A stretch of DNA of 64,000 nt, from the NCBI GenBank assembly GCA_041319085.1, contig CP101033.1, forward strand, positions 2,506,501 to 2,570,500, in the 5' to 3' direction. The position numbers and the translations under genes are program-made. Shown here in pieces: positions 27,448 through 36,554 of the stretch; within the stretch, counting starts at the first letter, position 1; each line of letters opens with the position of its first letter. Source of the stretch: Aeromonas veronii. Its GTDB lineage: Bacteria; Pseudomonadota; Gammaproteobacteria; Enterobacterales; Aeromonadaceae. A model generated the notes under the pieces. The model saw only the letters and a program-made list of their open reading frames with translations, had not been told where the DNA came from and searched no databases.

Positions 27448-28056
27448 TCAGCGCGGAGGATCGACCCTTCCCATGCCGTTGCCATTGACCCGAAACCAGC
27501 CGGCAATGCTGTAGCGCTCGCGATTGGCAGGCAGCACCTCGTGGGGAAACTCCTCGGAAAGAAACATGACCAGCCGCCCCCCCTTGGGGCTGACATCCAT
27601 CAGAAACTGCTCCTTGTCGTCATACATGCGCAGCACTCCACCCGCTTCGGGCAGCCAGTCGTTGTTTAGGTAAAACACGGTGGTAAGACGGCGGTTGGAG
27701 CGACCGGCAAAGGCATCGCGATGGGTGGCGTAAAAATCCCCGCTGCGATAGCGGGCGAAGTGGGCCTCGTAGTCGAACAATCCCAGCATCAACATCCGGT
27801 TGGCGGCAAGACGCAGGGACTCCATCCGGGCCAGGTAGTCTGCCACCGGCACCCCGAGTGAGGGCTCCAGCCAGTGGATCTGGTCACGGCGAACATCGGG
27901 ATTGCCCTGATGCAGGGCGTCACGGCCGATCCCGGCCGATTGCCATTCGCTTGGCAGACAGGTTTTGAGGGCATCCACCTCGGCGACGGTCAAAAAATCA
28001 TCCACTATCACCCATCCCCGGGTGTAAATGGCATCCATGGCTGCTTGATAGTCCAA
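27448..28056 (-). CDS. 2-oxoglutarate/Fe(II) oxygenase, prolyl-hydroxylase (SM-20) type
   Basis: A 202-residue cytoplasmic dioxygenase with a double-stranded beta-helix. The iron ligands are visible as the HxD pair in FYATHRDAF and the distal His in EEFPHEVLP, with the 2-oxoglutarate arginine in YSIAGWFR. This is the P4Hc layout of SM-20/EGL-9-like bacterial prolyl hydroxylases, one of which modifies elongation factor Tu in Pseudomonas. The target here is unknown. Single gene, upstream of ddl on the same strand with a 200-bp gap that has no clear terminator. Confidence 0.82.
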   Translation of the reverse strand: MDYQAAMDAIYTRGWVIVDDFLTVAEVDALKTCLPSEWQSAGIGRDALHQGNPDVRRDQIHWLEPSLGVPVADYLARMESLRLAANRMLMLGLFDYEAHFARYRSGDFYATHRDAFAGRSNRRLTTVFYLNNDWLPEAGGVLRMYDDKEQFLMDVSPKGGRLVMFLSEEFPHEVLPANRERYSIAGWFRVNGNGMGRVDPPR

Positions 28057-28394
28057 GATTGGCTCACAATGAGTGGAGAGAGGGCGCTTTGTAGCGGCTT
28101 ACCGGCAAAGTCACAAACCGGTTTGCTTCTCTTGAGAAGTCCCACCATCAATACGCGAGTTGCCGCCCGCCTCCCCGCTTTTTTGTCGCCAGTTGTGATC
28201 CCGCTCCGCCAAGCGGCGTATTGGCTGTCGAAACTGTGACGGCCCTTGCAATCAAGACGAGGAGGCGCAGCGACCGCCTTGCCGTGCATATAGCCAACCG
28301 ATACCGTAGCCACATCATCATGTTGCAGTTCATCCGGCGTTTATCGCTATCATCGACCGAATCACTCACGGACAATCAACAAAAGGATCTGCTT
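28057..28394. other. Non-coding gap between the oxygenase and glutathione peroxidase genes
   Basis: Divergent control region. I see no convincing -10/-35 pair, repeat or small gene. The frame extending the peroxidase upstream to 28221 has no ribosome site and is not family-like. Confidence 0.4.
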
Positions 28395-28871
28395 ATGCCT
28401 CTGCCCGCGCTCACTTTGCAACAACTGGATGGCACCCCCTATCCGCTGACTCAACTGGCGGGCAAGGTGGTGCTGGTGGTCAATGTGGCCAGCCGCTGCG
28501 GCTTTACTCCCCAATATGAAGGGCTGGAAAATCTCTATCGGGAGCTCGGCCCCAAGGGGCTGGTGATTTTGGGCTTCCCCTGCAATCAGTTTGGCAATCA
28601 GGAGCCGGGGGATGCGGACGAGATCGCCCGCTTCTGCTCTCTCGACTATCCGGTCACCTTTCCGATCATGGCCAAGTGCGATGTCAACGGTGAGCATGCC
28701 CACCCCTTCTACCAGTGGCTTAAAAAACAGAAACCGGGTTTTCTGGGGCTGGAAAACGTCAAATGGAACTTCACCAAGTTCCTGATCGATCAAGAAGGCA
28801 ATGTAGTGGACAGATTCGCCCCCCAGGCCAAACCGGAGAACCTGGCCGAGCAGATCCGCGAGATGCTCTGA
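28395..28871 (+). CDS. Glutathione peroxidase family (Gpx/BtuE type)
   Basis: A 158-residue peroxidase starting at the ATG at 28395 with AAAAGGA upstream. The peroxidatic cysteine replaces selenocysteine in NVASRCGFTP (Cys35). The conserved Gln is in GFPCNQFGNQEPG and the Trp in VKWNFTKFLID, completing the tetrad with Asn. It lacks the selenocysteine of animal enzymes and the long C-terminus of some BtuE. Such enzymes reduce hydrogen and lipid peroxides using thioredoxin or glutathione. No signal peptide, so probably cytoplasmic. Single gene. Confidence 0.9.
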   Translation: MPLPALTLQQLDGTPYPLTQLAGKVVLVVNVASRCGFTPQYEGLENLYRELGPKGLVILGFPCNQFGNQEPGDADEIARFCSLDYPVTFPIMAKCDVNGEHAHPFYQWLKKQKPGFLGLENVKWNFTKFLIDQEGNVVDRFAPQAKPENLAEQIREML

Positions 28872-29053
28872 TCTTCTGACTCTTTTTACGCCATTGCGTT
28901 GATCCATTGTGGGGTGGCCGATGCGACAGCTACTGCGCAGCGGCCGCTCTTTTGCTATATTACGGCCCCACTATCTTTTCTATATCGTGGCTGGCCCCCA
29001 ACGCGCTGGCTGCCCGTTGAGCCAACGGCTCATCTCAGGAGTTTCTCTCGAAC

Positions 29054-30457
29054 ATGTCATTCAACGAACTGGGTCTGTCTCCGCATATTCTGCGGGCCGT
29101 CAAGGAGCTGGGTTACGAACAGCCAACCCCCATCCAGCAGCAAGCGATTCCGGCCATTCTGGCCGGTCAGGATGTGCTCGGCGGCGCTCAGACAGGCACA
29201 GGCAAAACGGCCGGTTTCACCCTGCCGATGTTGCAGCGTCTGCTGGCTAACCACGGCCGTGGCCGTCGTCAGGTACGCGCACTGGTACTGACCCCGACCC
29301 GCGAACTGGCGGCCCAGGTGGGCGAGAGCATCATCAAGTATGCCCACCACCTACCGTTTAAGACTCTGATCGCCTATGGCGGTGTCAGCATCAAGCCCAA
29401 TCTGGACGCCATCAAGCTGGGGGTCGACATTCTGGTCGCCACCCCGGGCCGTCTGCTGGATCTGCTGACCCAGGGCGCCCTGACCCTGAGCGAGCTGGAA
29501 GTGCTGGTGCTGGATGAAGCGGATCGCATGCTCGACATGGGCTTCATCGTCGACATCCGCCGCATCATGAAGGCGCTGCCTGCAGAGCGCCAGACCCTGC
29601 TCTTCTCTGCCACCTTCTCAAGCGAGATCAAGGCGCTGGCCGATGATCTGCTGAACGACCCTACCCTGATCGAGGTGGATCCCAGCAACACCGCCGCCGA
29701 GCAGGTGACCCAACGCATCATTCAGGTGGATCGGGAACGCCGCCGCGAGCTGCTCTCCCACATGATTGGCCGTGGCAACTGGCAGCGGGTGCTGGTGTTT
29801 GTTCGTACCAAGCAGATCGCCGACCGCCTCGCCCAGCAGATGCAAAAAGATGGCCTCAATACCGTGGCGATCCACGGTGACAAGAGCCAGGGAGCCCGTA
29901 ACCGGGCGCTGGCCGATTTTCGCAGTGGCGAGGTGCGGGTGCTGGTGGCAACCGATATCGCCGCCCGCGGTCTCGATATCGATCAGCTGCCCCACGTGAT
30001 CAACTTCGAACTGCCCCAGCTGGCGGAGGATTACATCCACCGTATCGGCCGCACCGGCCGCGCCGGTCGGGGCGGCGAGGCGATCTCGCTGGTCAGCCAA
30101 GACGAGCTGGGTCAGCTCAAGGCCATCGAAGCCCTGATCGGCCAATCCCTGACCGTGGAGATCCTGGAAGGGTATGAGCCCAGCGGCAAGCCGAGTCGTC
30201 AGACCCTGCCGGGCAGCAAACCGGTGCAGAACCCGCCCCGTGCTCGCGGCCATGCCAACGCCAAGAGCAGCAATGCCAAGGGCAAGCCAGCCGCGGGCAA
30301 GGGCAAAGCCAAGGGTGATACCGCCAAGAAGCCAGCCCAGTCTCCTCAAAACAAGTCCCGCAAGCGGGAAGTGGTGGGCGAGGATATCGGTTTTACCCCG
30401 ATGCGCCGCCTGCCCAAGGCGATGCGCGACAGCTATCAAGACAACAGCGACGAGTAA
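29054..30457 (+). CDS. rhlE: DEAD-box ATP-dependent RNA helicase, RhlE type
   Basis: 467 residues. All helicase motifs are present: Q motif [26 protein letters not shown], motif I AQTGTGKT, Ia [44 protein letters not shown] and [12 protein letters not shown]. The basic low-complexity tail (from about residue 375, rich in Lys, Pro, Ala and Ser) is typical of RhlE and probably aids RNA binding. The role is in ribosome assembly and RNA turnover. AGGAG lies 13 nt upstream of the ATG. A TnpB element begins 15 bp after the stop codon and now separates the gene from its terminator at 31876. Confidence 0.93.
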   Translation: MSFNELGLSPHILRAVKELGYEQPTPIQQQAIPAILAGQDVLGGAQTGTGKTAGFTLPMLQRLLANHGRGRRQVRALVLTPTRELAAQVGESIIKYAHHLPFKTLIAYGGVSIKPNLDAIKLGVDILVATPGRLLDLLTQGALTLSELEVLVLDEADRMLDMGFIVDIRRIMKALPAERQTLLFSATFSSEIKALADDLLNDPTLIEVDPSNTAAEQVTQRIIQVDRERRRELLSHMIGRGNWQRVLVFVRTKQIADRLAQQMQKDGLNTVAIHGDKSQGARNRALADFRSGEVRVLVATDIAARGLDIDQLPHVINFELPQLAEDYIHRIGRTGRAGRGGEAISLVSQDELGQLKAIEALIGQSLTVEILEGYEPSGKPSRQTLPGSKPVQNPPRARGHANAKSSNAKGKPAAGKGKAKGDTAKKPAQSPQNKSRKREVVGEDIGFTPMRRLPKAMRDSYQDNSDE

Positions 30458-30635
30458 GCTCGCGCGCGACGGTGACTGCTCCCCGCCGCAAGCGGCGAGG
30501 CTTCCCACTTCTTAGGCCGCTACCGTCAGATTGACGGATTTACGCTGGCCTCCATGGGCAGAAACGGCGAGCCCCGCCGCTTTTAATTCCAATATTCCTT
30601 GCTGTCGAATGTTCATGGCCGCGTTGATATCGCGG
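30456..30635 (-). ncRNA. Putative omega (right-end) RNA of TnpB copy 2
   Basis: As for copy 1, inferred from TnpB biology. The flank after TCAC on the minus strand begins CGTCGCGCGCGAGCTT, which runs into the antisense of the rhlE stop region. Limits are approximate. Confidence 0.45.
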
Positions 30636-31864
30636 TCATGCTCTGCCCCACACGCTGGACATACCCACTGTCGCTGGTGAAGTGGCATCTCCGGCATCTT
30701 GTGGCCGCACTCGCTACATGGTTTAGAGCTGGCAAACCACTGATCGAGTTTGATTAGGTGGCGGCCCGCCGCTTGGGCTTTGTACTCCAGCCTCATGATA
30801 AAACCATACCAGCCAGCATCGCCAATGGCGCGGGCCAGCTTGTGGTTTTTCATCATATTGGTTGTTTTAAGCGTCTCCACGATGATCGCTTGGTTATCGT
30901 CAACTATCGTGCGAGAGAGTTTGTGCTGAAAATCAGCGCGAGCATGGGCTACCCGCTCGTGCAGGGCGGCCAGCTGTAATTTGGCCTTACTACGATTGGC
31001 ACTGCCTTTTTTCTTGCGAGACAGTGCTTTTTGCTTTCGCCGTAGATTGCGACTGGCCTTGATAAGATGGCGCGGGTTGGCCATCTTTTTGCCACTCGAC
31101 GCAATGAGGTAGTGGGACAGCCCCATATCATAGCCTGTCACCTCTGTGATGAGGGAGGGCTTGGCGGGAGCCTCACGGCCATCATCGCAAAGGATGGAGG
31201 CATAGTATTTCCCTGTCGGGCCACGGCTGACTGTGATACTGGAGACCACGCCGATAATATCTCGGTGAATGCCAGCTCGGATGGGCGTCATCTTCGGTAA
31301 CAGGATGGCATCGGTCAGCACTTTGCCATTGGGGTGGTAGCTCGATTGCCTGCCTCTCTTGCTCTTGAAGGTGGGTATCCTGGCCTTGAGCTTGGGGTTG
31401 AAAAAATTGGCGAATGCCTTATCCAGGTTGATCACCGCCTGCTGCAAGGCTTGTGAATCGTACTCTTTCAGCCAGCTGTATTTGCACGATTTTTTTGCCA
31501 CAGCGAGCAGGGGTTTCAAGTCGCGTTTGGGTTTCAGTGAAACCCCGTGGCGCTGGAACATGTGCCGCTGAATATGAAGGGCTTTGTTGTACGCGAACCG
31601 CACCGCGCCGAACTGGGCATTGAGGAATGCCGCTTGTTCGTCGGTGGGGTAAATGCGTACTTTTGTGGCTCTTTTCATGATTAAAAACACAGGCTGTATA
31701 TAAGCACAGTTATAGCGCGTGCCAGTGAAATCAACAACCGCTGCGGACGTGCGGCAGGCGCGACTATCGAGACACTGAAGACATAGGCGGGCTCGCAAAC
31801 GCATCAGATTAGCTCCCCTTATATCCCCGCCCGATTGGGCTAGGGTTTACGGGGCATCTGCTAA
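30472..31864 (-). mobile_element. TnpB-only IS200/IS605-type element, copy 2 (1393 bp)
   Basis: Same length as copy 1 and nearly identical throughout, including both subterminal hairpins. It lies between the rhlE stop (30457) and the rhlE/hutW terminator. Joining its flanks gives an uninterrupted gap, with TTAG on the minus strand at the 5' boundary of both copies. Confidence 0.87.
30512..31678 (-). CDS. tnpB: RNA-guided nuclease TnpB, copy 2
   Basis: 388 residues from the ATG at 31678. RuvC acidic residues (TGYDMGLSH, IVETLKTT, DRDINAAMNI) and the CSECGH/CPACG zinc finger are all intact. Differences from copy 1 include Ile to Thr in RIP(I/T)FKSK, Asn to His in VA(N/H)ARAD, His to Tyr in GW(H/Y)GFIM, Ser to Pro in HKM(S/P)EM and Ile to Met in NAA(I/M)NI. 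The scattered changes without stops suggest recent duplication or two arrivals of the same element with the protein kept functional. Confidence 0.93.
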   Translation of the reverse strand: MKRATKVRIYPTDEQAAFLNAQFGAVRFAYNKALHIQRHMFQRHGVSLKPKRDLKPLLAVAKKSCKYSWLKEYDSQALQQAVINLDKAFANFFNPKLKARIPTFKSKRGRQSSYHPNGKVLTDAILLPKMTPIRAGIHRDIIGVVSSITVSRGPTGKYYASILCDDGREAPAKPSLITEVTGYDMGLSHYLIASSGKKMANPRHLIKASRNLRRKQKALSRKKKGSANRSKAKLQLAALHERVAHARADFQHKLSRTIVDDNQAIIVETLKTTNMMKNHKLARAIGDAGWYGFIMRLEYKAQAAGRHLIKLDQWFASSKPCSECGHKMPEMPLHQRQWVCPACGAEHDRDINAAMNIRQQGILELKAAGLAVSAHGGQRKSVNLTVAA

Positions 31865-31875
31865 CTGCCAAGTCC

Positions 31876-31904
31876 AAAGAGGGAGCCTGCAAGGCTCCCT
31901 CTTT
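31876..31904. terminator. Bidirectional terminator between rhlE and hutW
   Basis: 13-bp perfect stem AAAGAGGGAGCCT with AGGCTCCCTCTTT, 3-nt loop. Probably the original rhlE terminator, now beyond the TnpB element, and also that of hutW. Confidence 0.88.
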
Positions 31905-31946
31905 CGTTATGGACGGTGCGAGTTGACGCAAGCGCTCCGCTCAGGC

Positions 31947-33308
31947 TCAGACCAGGGAGTGACGCACCGCCGCACCGTCATGGCTGGGCGGCGCTGAACC
32001 ATCGAGCGGATTGAGCTGCAAAAATTCGAACAGCCCGGCCTGCATATTGACGTTCCAGAAGCGCCCGGCGAGGGTGAGTTGCAGCCATGCGCCGTCTATC
32101 TCGGCCAGCCCGTGCTGCTGCCAGGCGGCAAAGAGCGGCATCAAATGGGTCAACAAATGCGCTGGCAGACGATCCAGCTCCAGCACGCCGCTGTCGAGAG
32201 CGCCACGCAGCAGACCGTCCATCCTTGCATTGGGATTGCGCCCCATCACCATGCCGGGCGCCCGCTTGTCATTAGCCAGTGCGTCGTGCCAAGGGGCCAG
32301 ATCCCGCCCATACATGAGGCCATGACCAAGAATGCTGCCTCCCGCACCAGCGCCAAAGGGGAGGATCTCGGCGCCGCGCTTGGCCATCTGGTTATAACAG
32401 CTCTGCTCGGCCGGGCTACGCCGCCAGTGACTGCAAGAGAGGCGCTCCCAGCCATGGGCTTCCAGTTGCGCTCCGCCATAGGCATACATGGCCGCCCGCT
32501 GCTGGCCATCGGCGAGCCAATCCAACGAGCCCTTCTCCTGCGCCCGCTCCAGATTGGTGCCCTGCATGGCGATCAGCTGGTAGAGATCGACCCCGTGTAC
32601 ACCGCTCGCCATCACGTCCGTGATATCCTGCTGCCACACGGCATCATCCTGACCGGGCAGACCGAAGATGAGATCCGCCACGACCACCGCCGCATCATCG
32701 CGGGTCAGCTCGCCAAGGCGAGTGAGTAGGGTCTCCCTGTCATCGAAACGGGCTGCCTGCTGACGGACCCGGGTATCAAAGCTCTGCACCCCGAACGAGA
32801 AGCGGTTGAAGCCCCCCGCCAGTGCCGCCTGCCATTTCTCAGTATCAAAGCCGTTGAGGCGTCCCTCCAGCGTCACCTCGGCATCGGCCGCCAGCGGAAA
32901 ATGGCGGATCACGGCGGCCAGCATAGCCAACTCATCGGCGCTCATGTCGGTCGGCGTGCCGCCCCCCACATAGACGGCTGAAAACGGCATGCTCTGCGCC
33001 AGCGGGGTGTCAGCTGCCTGCGCAAGGGAGGCGCAGAGCGCGTTGACGTAGCGGTTGATCCGCGCCGGATTGGCGCCATTTTCAAAGAAATTGCAGAAGC
33101 TGCAGCGCTTGCGGCAAAACGGAATATGGATGTAGAGGGCGCGCTCCTCAGCTTCACTCTCTCGCTGCCACCAACTCTGCCAGCCAGCCTCATCCAGCGG
33201 GAAGGGGCGCATCCCTCCCCGACTGGCGTGAGCCGAGGTCTTGGCGCTAAAGGCAAACTTGAGAGGATCCGGCGAGGCAATACCGGTCATTGAAGGGGTC
33301 AGATTCAT
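31947..33308 (-). CDS. hutW: Radical SAM haem-degrading methyltransferase, HutW/ChuW type
   Basis: 453 residues from the ATG at 33308; a GTG three codons upstream is possible. The radical SAM cluster motif is CRKRCSFC in ALYIHIPFCRKRCSFCNFF, with GGTP in VYVGGGTPTDMS and the HemN-like SFGVQSFD. Length and the C-terminal part fit HutW/ChuW rather than HemN. ChuW opens haem anaerobically to a linear tetrapyrrole and frees iron. A strong Fur box lies 25 bp upstream. The hutX and hutZ partners often found with it are not adjacent; the gene stands alone and ends in the terminator at 31876. Confidence 0.87.
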   Translation of the reverse strand: MNLTPSMTGIASPDPLKFAFSAKTSAHASRGGMRPFPLDEAGWQSWWQRESEAEERALYIHIPFCRKRCSFCNFFENGANPARINRYVNALCASLAQAADTPLAQSMPFSAVYVGGGTPTDMSADELAMLAAVIRHFPLAADAEVTLEGRLNGFDTEKWQAALAGGFNRFSFGVQSFDTRVRQQAARFDDRETLLTRLGELTRDDAAVVVADLIFGLPGQDDAVWQQDITDVMASGVHGVDLYQLIAMQGTNLERAQEKGSLDWLADGQQRAAMYAYGGAQLEAHGWERLSCSHWRRSPAEQSCYNQMAKRGAEILPFGAGAGGSILGHGLMYGRDLAPWHDALANDKRAPGMVMGRNPNARMDGLLRGALDSGVLELDRLPAHLLTHLMPLFAAWQQHGLAEIDGAWLQLTLAGRFWNVNMQAGLFEFLQLNPLDGSAPPSHDGAAVRHSLV

Positions 33309-33332
33309 GGTGGTCACTATTCAGTAAATAAT

Positions 33333-33351
33333 GACAATGATAACGATTATC
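33333..33351. promoter_or_regulatory. Fur box in the hutW/chemoreceptor divergent region
   Basis: On the minus strand GATAATCGTTATCATTGTC matches the 19-bp Fur consensus at 15 positions. It lies just upstream of hutW and could also affect the divergent gene. Confidence 0.82.
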
Positions 33352-33559
33352 GTTAACTTTAATTTGTTCTGGATCAACCCGCAGAGCAGCGCCTCTCCCG
33401 AAGGTCATGTTGGCAACCTGCATTACCGATCTGCTTAACAGATTATTTACTCAAGAGTGGTTATCGTGTGCCGATAGAGAACCATCTCCCGCCATTTCTT
33501 CTACGATCAAGATGATACGGGAGCACATAACAACACCAAGCGCATGGATCTTGCCCAAA

Positions 33560-35155
33560 ATGCATAACCTCTCCCTCAACTGGAAAATCTTCCTTCCCCT
33601 TGCGCTGGTCATCAGCACCACCTTTGGCCTCTGCTTCGAACTCTCAGCCTGGCTGCAACGGGATCTCGCCATCCGGCTGGCGGGCGAAAAAGTGGAGAGC
33701 GCCGCCAACACCTACATGGATCAGCTCAACGTCCTGATGATGACCGGTGGCATGGCCAACCGGCAAATCGTGCAGACCAAGCTCAAGAGTGAAGCGGGCA
33801 TCGTCGAGGCTCGCCTGATCCGCGCCCCGGCCGTCAGCAACCTGTTTGGCCCGGGTCACCCGGATCAGAAAGCGCAGGATCCCCTCGATGAGCGAGCCAT
33901 CAATCAGGGAGAGACCATTATGGAGCAGCAGGGCAACCGGCTCACCCTGATCAAACCGTTCAAAGCCTACAAGGAGTATCGCGGCACCCAGTGCACCACC
34001 TGCCATCAGGTCAATGAAGGGACAGTGATGGGGGCAGTGCGGATCAGTTACGACCTCAGCCACACCTTCGGCGAGATCCGCCACAACAACCTGATCCTGA
34101 GCGGCAGCCTGGCCGCCGTCTTCAGCATCGGCTTCGGCTTGCTCTGGTGGGTATTGCAACGCTACGTGAAACACCCTCTGCGCCAGTTGCAGCTCACCAT
34201 GATCCGGATGGCCAAAGAGCGCGACCTCGCCCTCCCCCTGGTCAATCACAGCCGGGATGAACTGGGCCAGATGACCCGTGCCGTCAATGACATGGTGCAG
34301 GGCTTTCGCCACAGTCTGCAGGAGGTGGAAGGGGCAACCCACCAGCTCTATCAGGAGTCGAACCAGATCCGTCAGGTGGCGACCCAGACCGAAAACTCGG
34401 CCCGCCAGCAAGAGGGGATGACCACCCAGGTCGCCGCCGCCGTCAGCGAGCTGGCCGCCAGCTCCCATGAGGTACGCGAACATGCCCGCCATAGCGCCGA
34501 GCTCTCCGCCCTAACCAATCAGGATGCCGCCGACACCAGCCGCCTCGCCCAGCGCTCCATCACCGATATGGGCGAGATGTCGGCAGAGATCGATCGAGTG
34601 GATCAGGTGATCCAGCAGCTCGACAGCCGTTGCCTGGCGGTTGACGGTGTGCTCGAGGTGATCAAGGGGATTGCCGATCAGACCAACCTGCTGGCCCTCA
34701 ACGCTGCGATTGAAGCGGCCAGGGCAGGCGAGCAAGGTCGCGGCTTTGCGGTAGTAGCCGATGAAGTGCGGGCCCTCTCCAACCGCAGCCGCGCCGCCAG
34801 CGAAGAGATCTCTCAGATGATCGCCGCCCTGCAAAAAGAGGCCCAGAGCGCGGTTACGGTGATCGGGGATGCAAAAAGCAAAGCCGGTGAGAGCATCAGC
34901 AAGACCGAGGCGACCTTGGCAGCTATGCAGAACATCATCGAGCGTATCGCCCGCATCAACGACCTCAACGCCCAGATGGCGCAGTCCGCCGAAGAGCAGG
35001 ACAGGGTCTGCCATGAGGTAGACAGCTCGGTGAGCGACATTCGCAACACCTCCAACGACACCCTGGGTCAGGCGCACGCCGCCAACCTCGCCAGCATCCA
35101 GTTGGTGGAGCAGTGCCAGAAACTGGAGGCGCTGCTGAAAACCTACCGTTGGTAA
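33560..35155 (+). CDS. Methyl-accepting chemotaxis protein with a periplasmic haem-c motif
   Basis: 531 residues from the ATG at 33560, which places a helix (about 8-30) at the N-terminus; the longer frame has no better ribosome site and adds non-conserved sequence. The periplasmic domain (about 31-185) contains CTTCH at residues 145-149, a single covalent haem-c attachment site. Helix 2 ([21 protein letters not shown]), a HAMP segment and the signalling tip [36 protein letters not shown] follow. Haem-c chemoreceptors of this layout sense redox state, oxygen or nitric oxide in other bacteria. It is divergent from hutW across a Fur box. No pentapeptide CheR tether is seen at its C-terminus. 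Confidence 0.88.
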   Translation: MHNLSLNWKIFLPLALVISTTFGLCFELSAWLQRDLAIRLAGEKVESAANTYMDQLNVLMMTGGMANRQIVQTKLKSEAGIVEARLIRAPAVSNLFGPGHPDQKAQDPLDERAINQGETIMEQQGNRLTLIKPFKAYKEYRGTQCTTCHQVNEGTVMGAVRISYDLSHTFGEIRHNNLILSGSLAAVFSIGFGLLWWVLQRYVKHPLRQLQLTMIRMAKERDLALPLVNHSRDELGQMTRAVNDMVQGFRHSLQEVEGATHQLYQESNQIRQVATQTENSARQQEGMTTQVAAAVSELAASSHEVREHARHSAELSALTNQDAADTSRLAQRSITDMGEMSAEIDRVDQVIQQLDSRCLAVDGVLEVIKGIADQTNLLALNAAIEAARAGEQGRGFAVVADEVRALSNRSRAASEEISQMIAALQKEAQSAVTVIGDAKSKAGESISKTEATLAAMQNIIERIARINDLNAQMAQSAEEQDRVCHEVDSSVSDIRNTSNDTLGQAHAANLASIQLVEQCQKLEALLKTYRW

Positions 35156-35171
35156 TCCACTTCACATATGA

Positions 35172-35199
35172 AAAAGCGCGACCCTATGGTCGCGCTTTT
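35172..35199. terminator. Terminator between the chemoreceptor gene and aroG
   Basis: 12-bp perfect stem AAAAGCGCGACC with GGTCGCGCTTTT, loop CTAT. Confidence 0.88.
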
Positions 35200-35278
35200 G
35201 CTTTATGGATTCAATTTGGCCGAACGGCCGCGTTGCTGTTCCAGCGGCGCGACTATTAACAGCGCCGCCGGGACGGCT

Positions 35279-36334
35279 TTAGCGAGCGTTGCGGGTTGCG
35301 ACGGCATCCGCCAGGTTGCGCAGCAGCACTTCGGTATCAGCCCAACCGATGCAGGCATCTGTGATGCTCTGGCCAACGGTGAGTTCGCACCCTTCCACCA
35401 GATCCTGACGCCCTTCCACCAGATGGCTCTCCACCATCACGCCAAACACCGCCTGGCTGCCAGCACGCAGCTGACCGGCTACGTCTTCAGCCACCACCAT
35501 CTGGTTCTTGAACTGTTTGCTGCTGTTGGCGTGACTAAAGTCGATCATCACCTTCTGTGGCAGACCGGCCTTCTCCAGCCCCTTCACCACCTCATCAACA
35601 TGGGCCGCGCTGTAGTTCGGCTCACGGCCACCGCGCAGAATGATGTGACAGTCCGGGTTGCCGCGGGTCGCCACGATGGCGGAGTGACCATATTTGGTGA
35701 CCGACAGGAAGTGGTGCGGCGCACTGGCAGCGCCAATTGCATCAATGGCGACCTTGATAGTGCCATCAGTACCGTTCTTGAAGCCCACCGGGCAGGAGAG
35801 ACCGGAGGCCAGCTCGCGGTGTACCTGGGATTCGGTGGTACGGGCACCGATCGCGCCCCAGCTCATCAGATCCGCCACATATTGCGGGGTGATCATGTCG
35901 AGGAACTCGGAGGCGGTTGGCAGCCCCATGTCGTTGAGATCCAGCAACAGCTTGCGACCAATGCGCAGACCGTCATTGATCTTGCAGCTGTTGTCGAGAT
36001 ACGGATCGTTGATCAGCCCCTTCCAGCCCACCGTGGTACGCGGTTTTTCGAAGTAGACCCGCATCACGATCTCCAGCTGACCTTTCAGCTCGTCGCGCAA
36101 CGCCTTGAGGCGCTTACCGTACTCCAGTGCAGCCACCGGATCGTGGATGGAACAAGGGCCAATCACCACCAGCAGGCGCTCATCTTCGCCAGCCAGGATA
36201 TTGTGAATGGCCTGACGGGATTCAAAAACGGTGGACGAAGCAACCTCGGTAGCCGGAAACTTCTCAAGCACCGCAACCGGGGGTAATAACTCTTTGATTT
36301 CACTGATACGAACGTCGTCGGTTTGATGCTGCAT
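35279..36334 (-). CDS. aroG: 3-deoxy-7-phosphoheptulonate (DAHP) synthase, AroG type
   Basis: Cytoplasmic enzyme of 351 residues that condenses PEP and erythrose-4-phosphate, the first step of aromatic amino acid synthesis. The start at 36334 is preceded by AGGAAG and gives MQHQTDDVRISEIKELLPPV, the normal type-I N-terminus. Core motifs include VVIGPCSIHDPVAA, EKPRTTVGWKGLINDP, SWGAIGARTTESQVHRE, GFKNGTDG and MIDFSHANSSKQF. It matches AroG best among the three E. coli isozymes; feedback by phenylalanine is therefore likely but not proven. A TyrR box lies 64 bp upstream. Confidence 0.94.
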   Translation of the reverse strand: MQHQTDDVRISEIKELLPPVAVLEKFPATEVASSTVFESRQAIHNILAGEDERLLVVIGPCSIHDPVAALEYGKRLKALRDELKGQLEIVMRVYFEKPRTTVGWKGLINDPYLDNSCKINDGLRIGRKLLLDLNDMGLPTASEFLDMITPQYVADLMSWGAIGARTTESQVHRELASGLSCPVGFKNGTDGTIKVAIDAIGAASAPHHFLSVTKYGHSAIVATRGNPDCHIILRGGREPNYSAAHVDEVVKGLEKAGLPQKVMIDFSHANSSKQFKNQMVVAEDVAGQLRAGSQAVFGVMVESHLVEGRQDLVEGCELTVGQSITDACIGWADTEVLLRNLADAVATRNAR

Positions 36335-36397
36335 GACAAGGCTTCCTGCTAGATAACTGCGATTAAGAAATCTCAACATAGCCCGCGACAGCGCATG

Positions 36398-36415
36398 TGT
36401 AAATAGTTAATTACA
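36398..36415. promoter_or_regulatory. TyrR box upstream of aroG
   Basis: TGTAAA-N6-ATTACA matches the TyrR consensus TGTAAA-N6-TTTACA at 11 of 12 fixed positions. Confidence 0.75.
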
Positions 36416-36420
36416 GTAAT

Positions 36421-36437
36421 CACAAAACTATTTTGTG
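36421..36437. promoter_or_regulatory. Second palindrome upstream of aroG
   Basis: Perfect inverted repeat CACAAAA-CTA-TTTTGTG, 5 bp beyond the TyrR box. The protein that binds it is unknown. Confidence 0.45.
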
Positions 36438-36503
36438 TTGCATCCTTGCAAGTTATTAAAATGATGCTAAGCAAAATGAACATGCGGGTGATAGAGGCAA
36501 AAA

Positions 36504-36522
36504 GGCCCGCTCAGCGCGGGCC
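36504..36522 (-). terminator. Terminator of aroA
   Basis: 7-bp GC stem GGCCCGC with GCGGGCC followed on the minus strand by TTTTTGCC. Confidence 0.85.
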
Positions 36523-36554
36523 CGATGCGTCGGTGATGACGGGTTTGTCAGTGT

